Counted from the first letter of the stretch, positions 1 to 10,319 are shown. The stretch: 64,000 nt of DNA from Sulfopaludibacter sp035606355 (GCA_035606355.1 DATNFO010000024.1:399545-463544); one strand, 5' to 3'. Program-made: numbers and translations. The notes: generated by a model from the letters alone, not told the origin.

Positions 1-2751
1 AGCGTGCCCATCCTCCAGTTGGGCCTCGGCGGCGAAGGCCTGAGTGAACAGGCGCTGTTCGACTACGGTGTCAATTTCATTCGCACACGGCTGGTGACCA
101 TTCCGGGCTGCGCCATCCCGTATCCGTACGGCGGCAAGCAGCGGCAGATCATGGTGGACATCAACCCGGCGGAGTTGCAGGCGAAGGGGCTTTCCCCCGC
201 GGATGTCACCGAAGCGATCGCCAATCAAAACCTGATTATTCCCGCGGGCACGTCGAAGATCGGGCAGTTCGAGTATGACGTGGATCTGAACTCGAGCCCG
301 AAGACGGTGGACGCGTTCAATAGTTTCCCCATCAAGGTGGTGAACGGCTCACCCGTGTACATCCGCGACATCGGGCATGTGCGCGACGGGTTTTCGCCGC
401 AGACGAACATCGTGCGGCAGGACGGACGGCGCGCCGTGCTGCTCACCGTGATGAAGGGCGGAAACGCTTCCACACTGCAAGTGGTGGACGGCGTTCGCAA
501 GCTGCTGCCCTCGGTGATGACGACGCTGCCGCCGCAGCTCAAAGTTCAGCCGCTGGCGGACCAATCCATCTTCGTGCGGGCATCCATCAACGGAGTCTTG
601 CGGGAGGCCGTGATCGCCGCCTGCCTTACCGGCCTCATGATCCTGCTGTTCCTCGGCAGTTGGCGCAGCACGCTGATCATTGCGGTCTCCATTCCGCTTT
701 CCATTCTGACGTCGATCATCGTGCTCAGCTTTCTGCACGAAACCATCAACATCATGACGCTGGGCGGACTGGCGCTCGCCGTCGGCATCCTGGTGGACGA
801 CGCCACGGTGGAAATCGAAAACGTCAACCGCAATCTCGACGAAGGCAAGGAGATCGAGCGGGCGATTCTGGACGGCGCGAGCCAGATCGCCGTCCCGGCG
901 CTGGTTTCGACGCTGTGCATCTGCATCGTCTTCCTGCCCATGTTTTTCCTGAGCGGCGTGGCGCGATACCTGTTCGTTCCGCTCGCCGAAGCGGTGGTCT
1001 TCGCCATGCTGGCGAGCTATGGGCTCTCGCGAACGCTCGTGCCGACCCTCGCGAAGTACCTCTTGAAGTTGCAGCATCACGGGCCGACGCGCAACCCCAT
1101 CGTCCTGTTCCAGCGCGGTTTCGAGAACGGGTTTGACCGCCTGCGCGAAGGATACTTCGCCATTTTGCGGGCTGTAGTCTCCTACCGCGCCATTTTCGTG
1201 CCGCTATTCTTGCTGACGTGCCTCAGCGGTTTCCTCTTGGTGCCTTGGCTCGGGCAGGATTTCTTTCCTACCTCCGACACGGGCCAGTTCAAGCTTCACC
1301 TGCGCACTAAAACCGGAACGCGCATCGAAGAGACCGCGCGTGTGTGCGACTTGGTCGAGCAATCCATCCGCCGGCAGATTCCGCGCGACCAGTTGCTCAA
1401 TATTCTGGATGAGATCGGCCTGCCATACTCGAGCATCAACACCATCTACAGCAATTCGGCGCCGATCGGAACTTCCGACGCCGACGTTATGGTCGCGCTG
1501 ACGGAAAACCATCGGCCCACCGAGCAGTTCGTGCGAATGCTGCGCACCACTCTGCCGCGAGAGTTCCCCGGCACGGAGTTCTACTTTCTGCCGGACGACA
1601 TCGTCAGCCAGATCCTGAATTTCGGTCTGCCCGCGCCCATAGACGTACAGATTGTCGGCAAGGATGTGGAATCCAATCGCAAACTGGCGGACAAGCTGAT
1701 GGCGGAGATGCGGCGCATTCCGGGAATCGCGGACCTGCGCCTTCAGCAGACGTTCGATCAGCCGAGGCTGCACATTCTCACTGACCGCACCAAGGCGGCG
1801 CAAAGCGGATACACGCAGGCCGACGTCGCGCAGAGTCTGTTGATCGCCCTCAGCGGCAGCTTTCAGACGCAGCCGACGTTCTGGCTGAATCCGCAAACCG
1901 GAGTGAGCTACAACGTGGTGACGCAGGCGCCGCAGTACGACATGAGCTCCCTGCAGGCGCTGCGGAATCTGCCGTTAACCGCGCGGCAGGCGGGGTCGCC
2001 CGAGATTTTGAACGACGTCACCTCTATCTCGCGAGGCAGCGGCATGGCCGTGGTGAACCACTACGACATTCAACGCACCGTCGATATCTACGGTGGAGTG
2101 GACGGCCGCGACCTTGCGAGTGTGGGAGCCGCCATCGACAAAATTGTGAATGCCAACCGCAAGAACCTGGTGCGCGGATCGGAGATGATTGTGCGCGGGC
2201 AGGTAGACACGATGCAGAAATCGTTCAGCGGCCTGCTGGCGGGACTCGTTTTCGCGATCCTGCTGGTATACCTGTTAATCGTGGTGAATTTTCAATCGTG
2301 GCTGGATCCGTTCATTATCATTACGGCGCTCCCGGCGGCGCTCGCGGGAATCATTCTGATGCTGTTCCTGACGCACACCACGCTCAGCGTGCCGGCGATG
2401 ATGGGCGCAATCATGTGCATGGGAGTAGCGACGGCGAACAGCATTTTGGTGATCAGTTTCGCCAAGGATATGATGGAGCAGACTTACACCAGTGTGGACG
2501 CGGCGCTGGCCGCGGGGTTCACCCGTTTTCGTCCGGTGATTATGACGGCGCTGGCGATGATGATCGGCATGGTTCCAATGGCTTTGGGAATGGGCGAGGG
2601 AGGCGAGCAGAACGCGCCGCTCGGGCGAGCCGTGATCGGCGGACTCCTGCTGGCGACCGTGGCGACTTTGACGTTCGTCCCCTCGGTATTCGCGATGCTG
2701 CACGGCGGCAGGCGGCGTTCGCAGCCGGCGGAGGTGTTGCCGAATGAGTAG
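1..2751 (+). CDS. RND efflux transporter permease subunit (5' end outside window)
   Basis: Inner-membrane pump of a tripartite RND (AcrB/MexB/CzcA-type) efflux system that exports drugs or metals using proton motive force. The reading frame is open from the first base; about 916 codons are present against roughly 1040 in the family, so the first ~130 residues, including TM1, lie upstream of the window. Visible are the porter domain (DINPAELQAKGLSPADV), a first block of TM helices around residues 200-360 with the conserved proton-relay-type stretch GILVDDATVEIENV, a second porter domain, and a C-terminal block of five TM helices. The stop overlaps the start of the adaptor gene by 8 bp, so the two are translationally coupled. 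The substrate cannot be told from sequence alone. Confidence 0.95.
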   Translation, partial: SVPILQLGLGGEGLSEQALFDYGVNFIRTRLVTIPGCAIPYPYGGKQRQIMVDINPAELQAKGLSPADVTEAIANQNLIIPAGTSKIGQFEYDVDLNSSPKTVDAFNSFPIKVVNGSPVYIRDIGHVRDGFSPQTNIVRQDGRRAVLLTVMKGGNASTLQVVDGVRKLLPSVMTTLPPQLKVQPLADQSIFVRASINGVLREAVIAACLTGLMILLFLGSWRSTLIIAVSIPLSILTSIIVLSFLHETINIMTLGGLALAVGILVDDATVEIENVNRNLDEGKEIERAILDGASQIAVPALVSTLCICIVFLPMFFLSGVARYLFVPLAEAVVFAMLASYGLSRTLVPTLAKYLLKLQHHGPTRNPIVLFQRGFENGFDRLREGYFAILRAVVSYRAIFVPLFLLTCLSGFLLVPWLGQDFFPTSDTGQFKLHLRTKTGTRIEETARVCDLVEQSIRRQIPRDQLLNILDEIGLPYSSINTIYSNSAPIGTSDADVMVALTENHRPTEQFVRMLRTTLPREFPGTEFYFLPDDIVSQILNFGLPAPIDVQIVGKDVESNRKLADKLMAEMRRIPGIADLRLQQTFDQPRLHILTDRTKAAQSGYTQADVAQSLLIALSGSFQTQPTFWLNPQTGVSYNVVTQAPQYDMSSLQALRNLPLTARQAGSPEILNDVTSISRGSGMAVVNHYDIQRTVDIYGGVDGRDLASVGAAIDKIVNANRKNLVRGSEMIVRGQVDTMQKSFSGLLAGLVFAILLVYLLIVVNFQSWLDPFIIITALPAALAGIILMLFLTHTTLSVPAMMGAIMCMGVATANSILVISFAKDMMEQTYTSVDAALAAGFTRFRPVIMTALAMMIGMVPMALGMGEGGEQNAPLGRAVIGGLLLATVATLTFVPSVFAMLHGGRRRSQPAEVLPNE

Positions 2752-3931
2752 CACGGAAACTCCGGAAGCGCTCCAGCAGCACCCGCACAAACTCTCGCTC
2801 GCGTTTCGGTTGGGCATCGCGCTCGTGCTGTGCGTTGCGTTGGGAGCTGTAGCCTACGCGGTCGTAACAGGCATCGCGGCGCGCGTGCATGCCGCCAACG
2901 CGCTGGAGCGCGCCACAATGGACATGGCGATTCCCAGCGTGAGCACGATTCATCCGCAGCCCAACGGCGAAGCGGAAGAGGTGGTGTTGCCGGGCAATGC
3001 GCAAGCCTATGTGGCAACGCCGATTTACGCGCGTACGAATGGGTATTTGGAGAGCTGGCACTTCGATATCGGCGCGCGCGTGAAGGCGGGCCAGCTTCTG
3101 GCCGAAATTGAAACGCCGGAAATCGACAGGCAATTGGACCAGGCACGGGCGGACATGGCTACCGCGCAGGCAAATTACGATCTGGCCAAGACCACGGCGG
3201 ATCGATACCAGGCGCTGCTCAAGAGCGATTCGGTATCGAAGCAGGATGCCGAAGATCGCGTGGGCGACTTACAGGCGAAGAAGGCCATGGTGGATTCGGC
3301 GCGCTTCAACGTGCGCCGCCTGGAAGAGACCCAGGCGTTTCAAAAGGTGTATGCGCCCTTCGATGGCGTCATCACGGCGCGCAATATCGATACCGGCGCG
3401 CTCATCAATGCGGGCGCGAATGCGCCGGGCAAGGAATTGTTTGATATCGCCGCCGCCAATAAGCTGCGCGTATATGTGAATGTTCCCCAGCAATATTCGC
3501 GCGAAGTGCGCCCCGGCTCCGTTGCGCAACTGACGCTGGCGGAGTTTCCGGATCGGAAGTTTAACGGAACGGTTGTGCGGAACGCGGAGGCGATCGACCC
3601 GACGTCGCGGACTTTGCTGACGGAAGTGGACGTCGAGAATCCTACCGGTGCGTTGCTGCCCGGGGCATACCTCTCGGTCCATTTGAAGCTGCCGGGCAAG
3701 GTTCGAGCCGTGACGGTTCCGGTGAACACGCTCATCTTCCGGTCGGAAGGTATGGAGGTCGCCGTGGTGCGAGGCGGCAAAGCGGTGCTGTCGCCGGTCA
3801 CCATCGGTCGCGATTATGGCAATCGCGTGGAGGTGGTCGCCGGTGTCGGGCCGGAAGATGAAGTCATCGAAAACCCGTCCGACTCCCTGGTGTCCGGTAG
3901 CGAGGTCCGCGTGGCGAAGGCGGCGAAGTAA
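2744..3931 (+). CDS. RND efflux periplasmic adaptor (membrane fusion protein)
   Basis: HlyD/AcrA-family adaptor, 395 aa, joining the RND pump to the outer-membrane channel across the periplasm. A cytoplasmic N-terminus is followed by one TM helix (about residues 27-47), then the lipoyl/biotinyl-like half-motif (YLESWHFDIGARVKAGQLLAEIETPEI), an alpha-helical hairpin (DQARADMATAQANYDLAKTTA), the second lipoyl half (APFDGVITARNIDTGALI) and beta-barrel regions to the end. The ATG lies inside the end of the pump gene and the stop overlaps the next ATG by one base, so the three genes form one operon. Confidence 0.95.
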   Translation: MSSTETPEALQQHPHKLSLAFRLGIALVLCVALGAVAYAVVTGIAARVHAANALERATMDMAIPSVSTIHPQPNGEAEEVVLPGNAQAYVATPIYARTNGYLESWHFDIGARVKAGQLLAEIETPEIDRQLDQARADMATAQANYDLAKTTADRYQALLKSDSVSKQDAEDRVGDLQAKKAMVDSARFNVRRLEETQAFQKVYAPFDGVITARNIDTGALINAGANAPGKELFDIAAANKLRVYVNVPQQYSREVRPGSVAQLTLAEFPDRKFNGTVVRNAEAIDPTSRTLLTEVDVENPTGALLPGAYLSVHLKLPGKVRAVTVPVNTLIFRSEGMEVAVVRGGKAVLSPVTIGRDYGNRVEVVAGVGPEDEVIENPSDSLVSGSEVRVAKAAK

Positions 3932-5367
3932 TGCGGCGATTGGCGATTGCCGTTGCGTGCGCGTTTGGTCTGGCCGGGTGCATGGTGGGTCCGAAATACA
4001 CCAAACCCTCAGTTCCCGCCGCGCCCGCGTTTAGCGAGCAGGCGCCCAAAGAGTTCACCGAATCGGCGGGCTGGAAGCAGGCGCAGCCCGCGGATACGGC
4101 CATCCGCGCCGATTGGTGGCAACTGTTCGGGAACGCCGAATTGAACGGACTCGAAGAGCAGGTGGACCCGGGCAACCAGACGCTGAAGGCTGCCGAGGCG
4201 CGGTTCCGCGAGGCGCGAACCCTGATTCAAGTGAACCGGTCGGGGCTGTTTCCCACCATCTCGACATCGCCGGGGATCACGACGAATCGCGGGTCGACGA
4301 ATTCGCCATCCGGGCATGGCACGGGCAATTACGCCGCATACACGCTGCCCATCGACGTCAATTACGAGTTGGACGCCTGGGGACGCGTTCGGCGCTCCGT
4401 CGCGGCCGCGCGCGAAGAGGCGCAGGCCAGCGCGGCGGATCTGCAAACAATCCGCCTGAGCGTCCACGCGGAACTGGCCATCGATTACTTTGAGCTGCGC
4501 AGCCTGGACGCGCAGAAAAAGCTGCTCGACGAAACGCTGGTGGCCTATCAGAAGGCGCTTGACCTCACGCAGAACAGGTTCGATGGCGGGTTGAGCTCGC
4601 GCGCCGAAGTGGCGCAGGCGAAAACGCAACTGGAGACGACGCGCGCACAGGACGTCGGCGTGGCTGCGGCGAGGGCCACATTTGAGCATGCCATCGCGGT
4701 GCTCGCGGGGCGGACACCGGAGTCGCTGAAACTGGCATTCGTTCCGCTGGCGATGTCGCCCCCCGTGGTTCCTGTGGGAGTGCCGTCGCAACTCCTGGAG
4801 CGGCGTCCGGACATCGCGGCCGCGGAACGCCGCGCGGCGGAAGCGAACGAGCAGATCGGGATTGCACACGCCGCGTTTTTTCCGACGCTCCTCTTAACAG
4901 CGTCCGGCGGCTTTCTGGGAGGCTCGCCGGTGAACTGGTTGGCTTGGCCGAGCCGGTTCTGGTCTGTGGGGCCGCTGGTGGCCGAGACGCTCTTTGACGC
5001 GGGCAGGCGCAGGGCCGTCGAGCAAGGCGCCGCGGCCGCCTTCGACGAAGCCGTGGCGAATTACCGCCAGAATGCGCTCTCGGCCTTCCAGGAAGTGGAG
5101 GACAATTTGGCGACGCTCCGTGTTCTGGAGGAACAGGCGGCCGCACAGCAGGTGGCGGTGGACGCGGCGCGCCAGTCGCTGGACCTCGCGATGAACCGGT
5201 ACAAGGGCGGCTTGGTGACGTATCTGGACGTGGTGAGCGCCCAGAGCATCGCGCTGCAGAACGAATTCACGGCCGTCGATATTCTGCGGCGGCGCATGGA
5301 TGCGAGCGTGCAATTGATTAAGGCGCTGGGCGGCGGCTGGGATGTTAGCCGGCTGCCGAAGACCTGA
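3931..5367 (+). CDS. RND efflux outer-membrane factor, NodT family lipoprotein
   Basis: TolC/OprM-like outer-membrane channel, 478 aa. The N-terminus is a lipoprotein signal peptide with lipobox LAGC, lipidated Cys at residue 17, followed by MVGPKYTKP, typical of the NodT family. Two OEP repeats follow: one with the WWQLFGNAELNGLEEQ start and one with DIAAAERRAAEANEQIGIAHAAFFP. The start is the ATG that overlaps the adaptor stop (TAATG). It completes the tripartite pump. It converges on signal peptidase I with only 21 bp between the stops. Confidence 0.95.
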   Translation: MRRLAIAVACAFGLAGCMVGPKYTKPSVPAAPAFSEQAPKEFTESAGWKQAQPADTAIRADWWQLFGNAELNGLEEQVDPGNQTLKAAEARFREARTLIQVNRSGLFPTISTSPGITTNRGSTNSPSGHGTGNYAAYTLPIDVNYELDAWGRVRRSVAAAREEAQASAADLQTIRLSVHAELAIDYFELRSLDAQKKLLDETLVAYQKALDLTQNRFDGGLSSRAEVAQAKTQLETTRAQDVGVAAARATFEHAIAVLAGRTPESLKLAFVPLAMSPPVVPVGVPSQLLERRPDIAAAERRAAEANEQIGIAHAAFFPTLLLTASGGFLGGSPVNWLAWPSRFWSVGPLVAETLFDAGRRRAVEQGAAAAFDEAVANYRQNALSAFQEVEDNLATLRVLEEQAAAQQVAVDAARQSLDLAMNRYKGGLVTYLDVVSAQSIALQNEFTAVDILRRRMDASVQLIKALGGGWDVSRLPKT

Positions 5368-5388
5368 GCCTCGGGCGAACTCGCCGTT

Positions 5389-6180
5389 CTAGTTCAGCGG
5401 ATACCCATGAACCAGCCGGAACGTGCGCTCCCAGCGCGTCTTCGTAAAGAAGTGCGTCATCACGTCGAAAATATGGTCGATCCCGATGTTGCCGTTCGTC
5501 AGATCGGCCGTCGGCGCCGCAAAGCTCCAGTAGATCAATAGGGGCGTTCCTTCGATGTTCTCGCGCGGCACGAAGCCCCAGGACCGGCTGTCGGCGGAAT
5601 CGTCGCGGTTGTCGCCCATCGCAAAAATATACCCGGGCGGCACCACCAGTTCTCCGTTCACCACGTGCTTCTCCAGCATCTCCAGCGCGGAGACCGGCAG
5701 CGGCACGTTCGGCGATGACGGGAAGTTGTCCAGATACGGGTCGATGGACGGCAGCACGTGCTTGACATAGGGCTCGTTCACCATGTGCCCATTCAGGTAT
5801 AGCTGCTTGTTGACCAATTTGATGTGGTCGCCGGGCACGCCGATGGCGCGCTTCACGTAGTCTTCTTTGATGTTCAGCGGGTAGCGGAACACAATCACGT
5901 CGCCGCGCCGAACGTCGCGGTACGGCAGCGCATTTCCGGAGACGGCGCCTGCCGGTGCATAAACCATCTTGTCCACCAGCACGTGATCGCCGACCAGTAA
6001 GGTGTCTTCCATGGACGCCGTGGGAATCACGAAAGCCTGCGCCAGCGAAGTGGTGGCGAACAGGAGCAGAATAATCGTGACGGTCCACTCCGCGATGAAT
6101 CCGCGCTTCACGTTGCCGCTGATCGCCGACCAGCGGCTCCAGAAACCGCCGCCGTGTTCACTATCTTGGCTTGCTTTCAC
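5389..6180 (-). CDS. lepB: Signal peptidase I
   Basis: Membrane-bound serine protease that removes signal peptides from exported proteins, 263 aa. One TM helix (about 31-50) precedes the catalytic Ser56 in the motif PTASMEDTLLVGD; the catalytic Lys is K110 in YVKRAIGVPGD; the conserved GDNRDDSADSRSWG box is near residue 190. The start is a GTG that overlaps the stop codon of the upstream TIGR03435 gene (GTGA), so translation is probably coupled. Gene symbol is given because motifs and length match the LepB family closely. Confidence 0.95.
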   Translation of the reverse strand: MKASQDSEHGGGFWSRWSAISGNVKRGFIAEWTVTIILLLFATTSLAQAFVIPTASMEDTLLVGDHVLVDKMVYAPAGAVSGNALPYRDVRRGDVIVFRYPLNIKEDYVKRAIGVPGDHIKLVNKQLYLNGHMVNEPYVKHVLPSIDPYLDNFPSSPNVPLPVSALEMLEKHVVNGELVVPPGYIFAMGDNRDDSADSRSWGFVPRENIEGTPLLIYWSFAAPTADLTNGNIGIDHIFDVMTHFFTKTRWERTFRLVHGYPLN

Positions 6181-7019
6181 TTGTCCACCGCCGTGCGATT
6201 GATCTCGTCAATCGCGATCACCGGCAGCGCGTGTTTGGTGGAGTTGAGTTTCAGCCCCAAGCCTTTGTAAAGACCTTCGAAAAGCGTCAGACCGCCGGGG
6301 TCGCTGGTGCTCAATGCATCTCCGGCGCGGGCTGCGTCCGGCTGCCGCCGCGGCATCCAACCGAATTTGAAGTCGTATTGCCCTTCCAGCCCGGTCAGGT
6401 CCACCACCGGCTGATCGACATACGCTGGAGCGAACCGTTGCAACGCACTGGCCAACTCGCTCATGGTCATGTTATGGCACTCGAGCGTCATGACGCCGCT
6501 CTCGTTAGACCGCTTGCAATCCAGCGGCTGCTGTTTCGCCGACTGCGTCACTTTCACGGCGCCTTTGCCCTTCTCCAGCGCGTACACCGGCCGCATCTGC
6601 TCCTCCACGTGAAACTTCAGCCCAAACTGCTTGATCAGCATGGAACGTAGCATGAGCCGAAGATCGGCGATCTGCGAATCGGGCTTGGCTTTCGCCACGA
6701 TGTTGAACTTTTCGGTGTTGACCCAGCCTGGGCCGCCGGCGATACGGCTGTCGTCATTCTCAAATCCCCAGGCAGCCGCTATCACCAGTTTCATCGGAAC
6801 GTTCATGAAGTCAACACGGCCGCCGGGGTAGAAGTGGGCCTGCGTCGGTCCGTCGGTTTTGCTCGGTTCAGCGTCGGTGACGCCGAATTCCGGCAGTTGA
6901 TCCAGTGGAATTACGAGCTTCACACCCGCAAAGTCGCTGCCTCTAAACCCATTTCCCTGTGCAAATGCCGCACAGCATGCCGACAAAAGAAGAATCGGGG
7001 CGAACGCGGATTTGGTCAT
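6177..7019 (-). CDS. TIGR03435 family protein
   Basis: Secreted protein of unknown function, 280 aa, of the TIGR03435 family found almost only in Solibacter-like Acidobacteriota, where it is present in many paralogous copies. It has an N-terminal signal peptide (MTKSAFAPILLLSACCAAFA). Family hallmarks visible are GGPGWVNTEKFNIVAKAK, LRLMLRSMLIKQFGLKFHVE, the stretch PVVDLTGLEGQYDFKF, and the C-terminal segment IDEINRTAVDK (other members end in DHIEKTPTEN). It overlaps lepB by 4 bp and shares its transcript. No clear Shine-Dalgarno is seen. The biochemical role of the family is not known. Confidence 0.85.
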   Translation of the reverse strand: MTKSAFAPILLLSACCAAFAQGNGFRGSDFAGVKLVIPLDQLPEFGVTDAEPSKTDGPTQAHFYPGGRVDFMNVPMKLVIAAAWGFENDDSRIAGGPGWVNTEKFNIVAKAKPDSQIADLRLMLRSMLIKQFGLKFHVEEQMRPVYALEKGKGAVKVTQSAKQQPLDCKRSNESGVMTLECHNMTMSELASALQRFAPAYVDQPVVDLTGLEGQYDFKFGWMPRRQPDAARAGDALSTSDPGGLTLFEGLYKGLGLKLNSTKHALPVIAIDEINRTAVDK

Positions 7020-7140
7020 CAGGGTTAGAGACGGAGGTTACGACTAGTTTGTTCCGGCCTCCTGCGGCGGAAAAATAACTTTTTGTTAAATTCGTACGGC
7101 CGCCACTTGAACGCGTTCAACTGCCGGAATTCGTCCGGGG

Positions 7141-7604
7141 TTCGAAGTCGCGGCGATCAAACCTTGCAAAGAGGCTGGTGGCGCGATTCGCAGCCGTGAA
7201 GGTGCGGGGAATCAAATCGTTTCTCCAGCCATGATGGACCTGCCTTGCGAGTCGGTGAGGTCGCTCATCCGGATCGCGTATGTCCGCGCAGATTTCCGGG
7301 CAAATAGGGGGAAGACAAACCTGCAACTTTACGGAACCCCATCCTAAATCGACCCCGAGCGGTACCAGATCACCGCCAAAGCGCAAAACGCCGTGGGTGT
7401 TCGCGTCATGGAAGGAGCCATGCTTCAGGCTCTTCTGGAAGATCGTTTTCACTTGAACACCCATCGCGAGATGCGCGAGGCGCCGGTCTATGCGCTCACT
7501 GTGGCCAGGGCCGCCTGAAGATCAAACCGGCGGAACCCGCAAGTTGCATACCGAAGGACCCCGATGAAGTGGATCACGTAGAGCGGACGCCGACCGAAAA
7601 CTGA
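7141..7604 (+). pseudogene. TIGR03435 family pseudogene
   Basis: Reading + strand frame 1 from 7141 gives FEVAAIKPCKEAGG, then an in-frame TAA (about 7345) exactly where family members have a Trp in the motif G-G-P-x-W-I, then ERYQITAKAQ and LLEDRFHLNTHREMREAPVY up to a TGA at 7517. The family C-terminus VDHVERTPTEN with stop is found at 7569-7604 but in another frame. The centre of the gene (the domain between the EAPVY motif and the C-terminus, ~100 codons) is missing. So this is a dead copy with a nonsense mutation, an internal deletion and a frameshift. It fills most of the gap between 7020 and 7678. Confidence 0.85.
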
Positions 7605-7678
7605 TAACCGAGTAACCTTGCCAACGTTTCAGGGACCCGCCGCGGCCTCTCACCTTCTGCTGCGCGGAATCGGTAGCT

Positions 7679-10309
7679 TCACTCATATCGCAGCGTTTCC
7701 ATCGGGTCGGCATTGGCCGCGCGGCGCGCCGGAATATAGCTGGCGAGCAGTGCAACGGCAGACAAGGCAATCGAAACACCCGCCAGTGTGGCGGCGTCGA
7801 GCGGCGTCACGCCGTAGAGCAGACTCTTGATCAGGCGGCTGAGCAGTGCCGTGCCCGCGAGCCCGACGATAACGCCGAGCACTGCGATTTTCGCGCCTTG
7901 CCCGAGAACGAGCAAAAAAACCGAGCTGCGGGTGCCCCCGACAGCCATGCGGATGCCGAACTCGCGACTGCGCTGGCTAACCAGGTAGCTCATCACTCCA
8001 TAGACTCCGATACAGGCGACGAACAGCGCGAGCAGCGCGAACAGAGAGATAACGATCGTGCGAAAACGCGATTCGCCGACCGATCCGGAGACAAGCTCGT
8101 CCATGGTGGCGACTTGATCCATTGGAACTTCAGAATCAACTTCAGAGACAGCCTTCCGCAGCCCGCTCGCCAGACTCGCCGGTTCGACGAAGGAGCGCAC
8201 AACAATAATGGGCCGAATCTCCACGTTCGGAACCTGTCCCCACGGGATGTACATCTCCGGCGCGGGAGCGGTCCCCAGACTATCGTGATGGACGTCGCCT
8301 ACGATGCCGGCGATGGTGCGCCAGTTCTCGTCGCCGAACTTCAAACGTTTTCCAACCGGATCTTCATTGGGCCAGAACGTGCGCGCCATGGCCCCGTTGA
8401 TGATGACCACCAGCGGGTGGTCCTCGTCATCCCGCCGTTCGAAGGGGCGGCCGCGTTTCACGGGAATGCCCATGGTCTCGAAGTAGCCCGCGGTGACGGG
8501 CCGGTACTTCGTGGAATTGAAAACACCAGGAGGATTAGTCCGGCCTTCAATGAAGAAAGTCCAGTCGTTGTCCGTGCCGCTGAGCGGGAGATGGGATGTG
8601 AAGCCGGCGGACTCGACGCCCGGGATATTACGCACTCGCTCGGCAAGTTCACGCTCGAAGACGGAAATCCGGCGATGCTGGCCGGTGCCGAATTTGTACC
8701 CATTGGCATATCGCGGAGGCAGCGAAAGACGGGCTGTCAGGATGTGAGCGGTTTGGAACCCCGGAGAGACTTCGAGAAGAGCGCGGAGGCTCTTGGTCAT
8801 CAGTCCTGCGCCCGCCAGGAGGACGAGCGCGATCGCCACCTGCGTGAGGATGAGCGCGTTGCGCATCCGGGATTGGCCCATCGAAATGCCGCGAACGTTC
8901 AGCCTCGCGTCTTGCGATTGAAGCAGAGGCGCCATCCCAACCAGCATCCCCGTGGTCACCGTGAGGAGCGCAGTGAACCCGAGCACGCCCTTGTCTACCG
9001 ATATCTCGGAAATTCGCGGCAAGTCCGCCGGCAAATGCCGTACCAGCAAGGGTACACTCCCCAACGCCAGGACGAGTGCGAGGGAGCTGCCCAGCAGTAC
9101 GAGGAGCGCGCTCTCGGTGAGAAGTTGTCGCACGAGACGGATCCGGCTCGCGCCCAACGCCGCCCGCAACGCCATTTCATTCCGTCGCGCGGCCGCACGG
9201 GTGAGCAGCAGGTTGGCGATGTTGGCACAGGCGATGAGCAGGACCATGGCAACCGCGCCTGACAGAGTGAAAAGCGCGGTGCGAACGCCGGCCACGGCAT
9301 GTTCCTCCATGGGGACGGCCAGAATGGTTTTGTCCTTATTGTCGTCCGGATAGAGGCGCCGGAGATTGGCCGCTATACGGTCCAGGTCGGCTTGCGCCTG
9401 TTGGAGCGGAACGCCAGGCTTGAGGCGGCCGAAAACTCGAAGAGGGTGGGTGCTGCGCAGCCAGGCCGCCGGAGGAGATGTGAGCCCGAGATTGGTCCAC
9501 ACGTCGAATTGCGCGCGAGCCTGAAAATCGGACGACTTACTGACCAGGTAAAAGTCGCGCGGCAGCACACCGGCGACGGTGTAGTCCGCATCGTTCAGGC
9601 GCACCTGCGTGCCGGCGATTTCCGTACGAGCACCGAAGTACTTTTCCCACACGGAATAGCTGAGCACCACGACGCCCTGTTCGTTTGGCTGAAAGCCGCG
9701 GCCGAGATGCATCCGGACGCCGAGCAGCGGGAAGAAATCGGCGGTCACCTCCGCGCCCGTCAGGCGGCGCGGTTGGCCCACTCCGGTCAGGATGTAATCG
9801 GGATACGGATCGAGCGCCGCCATCTTGTCGAAGGTGCCGTTGAGTGTTCGCCAGTCGTAGAAATTCGACGGTGCCACGCCGAGGAATTGGCCGAAGGCAG
9901 GATGGCTTTCCCAGAGTGTGACGAGGCGATCTGGATGGGGGTACGGCAGGGGCTTCAGAAGCACGCCGTGAACGACGCTATAGATCGTGGTGTTTGCGCC
10001 GATGCCGAGCGCGAGCGTGAGGATGGTGACGGTCGCGAATCCGGGACTCCTCCGAAGACTGCGAATGCCGTAACGCACGTCCTGAATGAGGATCTCGAGC
10101 CCAATGCCGGCACGGACATCACGGACGTTCTCTTTCACCTGCTGCATTCCGCCGAAGTCGCGGCGAGCCTGCGCAGCGGCAGCTTCCGGAGTCATGCCGC
10201 GACGGATATTTTCCGCGGTGGTAAGTTCGACGTAGGAGCGAAGTTCATCGTCGAGCTCCTGGTCCATCCTTCGCTTGCGGAAGAGGTTTCGGCAGAACGC
10301 GAGGAGCAT
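7679..10309 (-). CDS. ADOP-type ABC transporter permease (FtsX/MacB family)
   Basis: Membrane protein of 876 aa in the acidobacterial duplicated orphan permease group. A cytoplasmic N-terminal region (MLLAFCRNLFRKRRMDQELD...) with the conserved DELRSYVELTTAENIRRGM segment is followed by a MacB-PCD periplasmic domain, an FtsX block (TM helices around residues 345-470), a second periplasmic domain and a second FtsX block ending ARRAANADPMETLRYE. No ATPase gene is adjacent, as usual for these orphan permeases. The open frame extends upstream to 10450, but that part overlaps the regulator gene; the ATG at 10309 is 10 bp after the PadR stop and has an AGGAG ribosome site overlapping that stop. It is co-transcribed with PadR. 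Confidence 0.9.
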   Translation of the reverse strand: MLLAFCRNLFRKRRMDQELDDELRSYVELTTAENIRRGMTPEAAAAQARRDFGGMQQVKENVRDVRAGIGLEILIQDVRYGIRSLRRSPGFATVTILTLALGIGANTTIYSVVHGVLLKPLPYPHPDRLVTLWESHPAFGQFLGVAPSNFYDWRTLNGTFDKMAALDPYPDYILTGVGQPRRLTGAEVTADFFPLLGVRMHLGRGFQPNEQGVVVLSYSVWEKYFGARTEIAGTQVRLNDADYTVAGVLPRDFYLVSKSSDFQARAQFDVWTNLGLTSPPAAWLRSTHPLRVFGRLKPGVPLQQAQADLDRIAANLRRLYPDDNKDKTILAVPMEEHAVAGVRTALFTLSGAVAMVLLIACANIANLLLTRAAARRNEMALRAALGASRIRLVRQLLTESALLVLLGSSLALVLALGSVPLLVRHLPADLPRISEISVDKGVLGFTALLTVTTGMLVGMAPLLQSQDARLNVRGISMGQSRMRNALILTQVAIALVLLAGAGLMTKSLRALLEVSPGFQTAHILTARLSLPPRYANGYKFGTGQHRRISVFERELAERVRNIPGVESAGFTSHLPLSGTDNDWTFFIEGRTNPPGVFNSTKYRPVTAGYFETMGIPVKRGRPFERRDDEDHPLVVIINGAMARTFWPNEDPVGKRLKFGDENWRTIAGIVGDVHHDSLGTAPAPEMYIPWGQVPNVEIRPIIVVRSFVEPASLASGLRKAVSEVDSEVPMDQVATMDELVSGSVGESRFRTIVISLFALLALFVACIGVYGVMSYLVSQRSREFGIRMAVGGTRSSVFLLVLGQGAKIAVLGVIVGLAGTALLSRLIKSLLYGVTPLDAATLAGVSIALSAVALLASYIPARRAANADPMETLRYE

Positions 10310-10319
10310 GAGGCATCTC

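Noticed and set aside
349..1080. Long antisense frames under the RND pump and other GC-rich genes
   Set aside because: They are codon-bias shadows with His/Arg/Gln-rich composition and no motifs.
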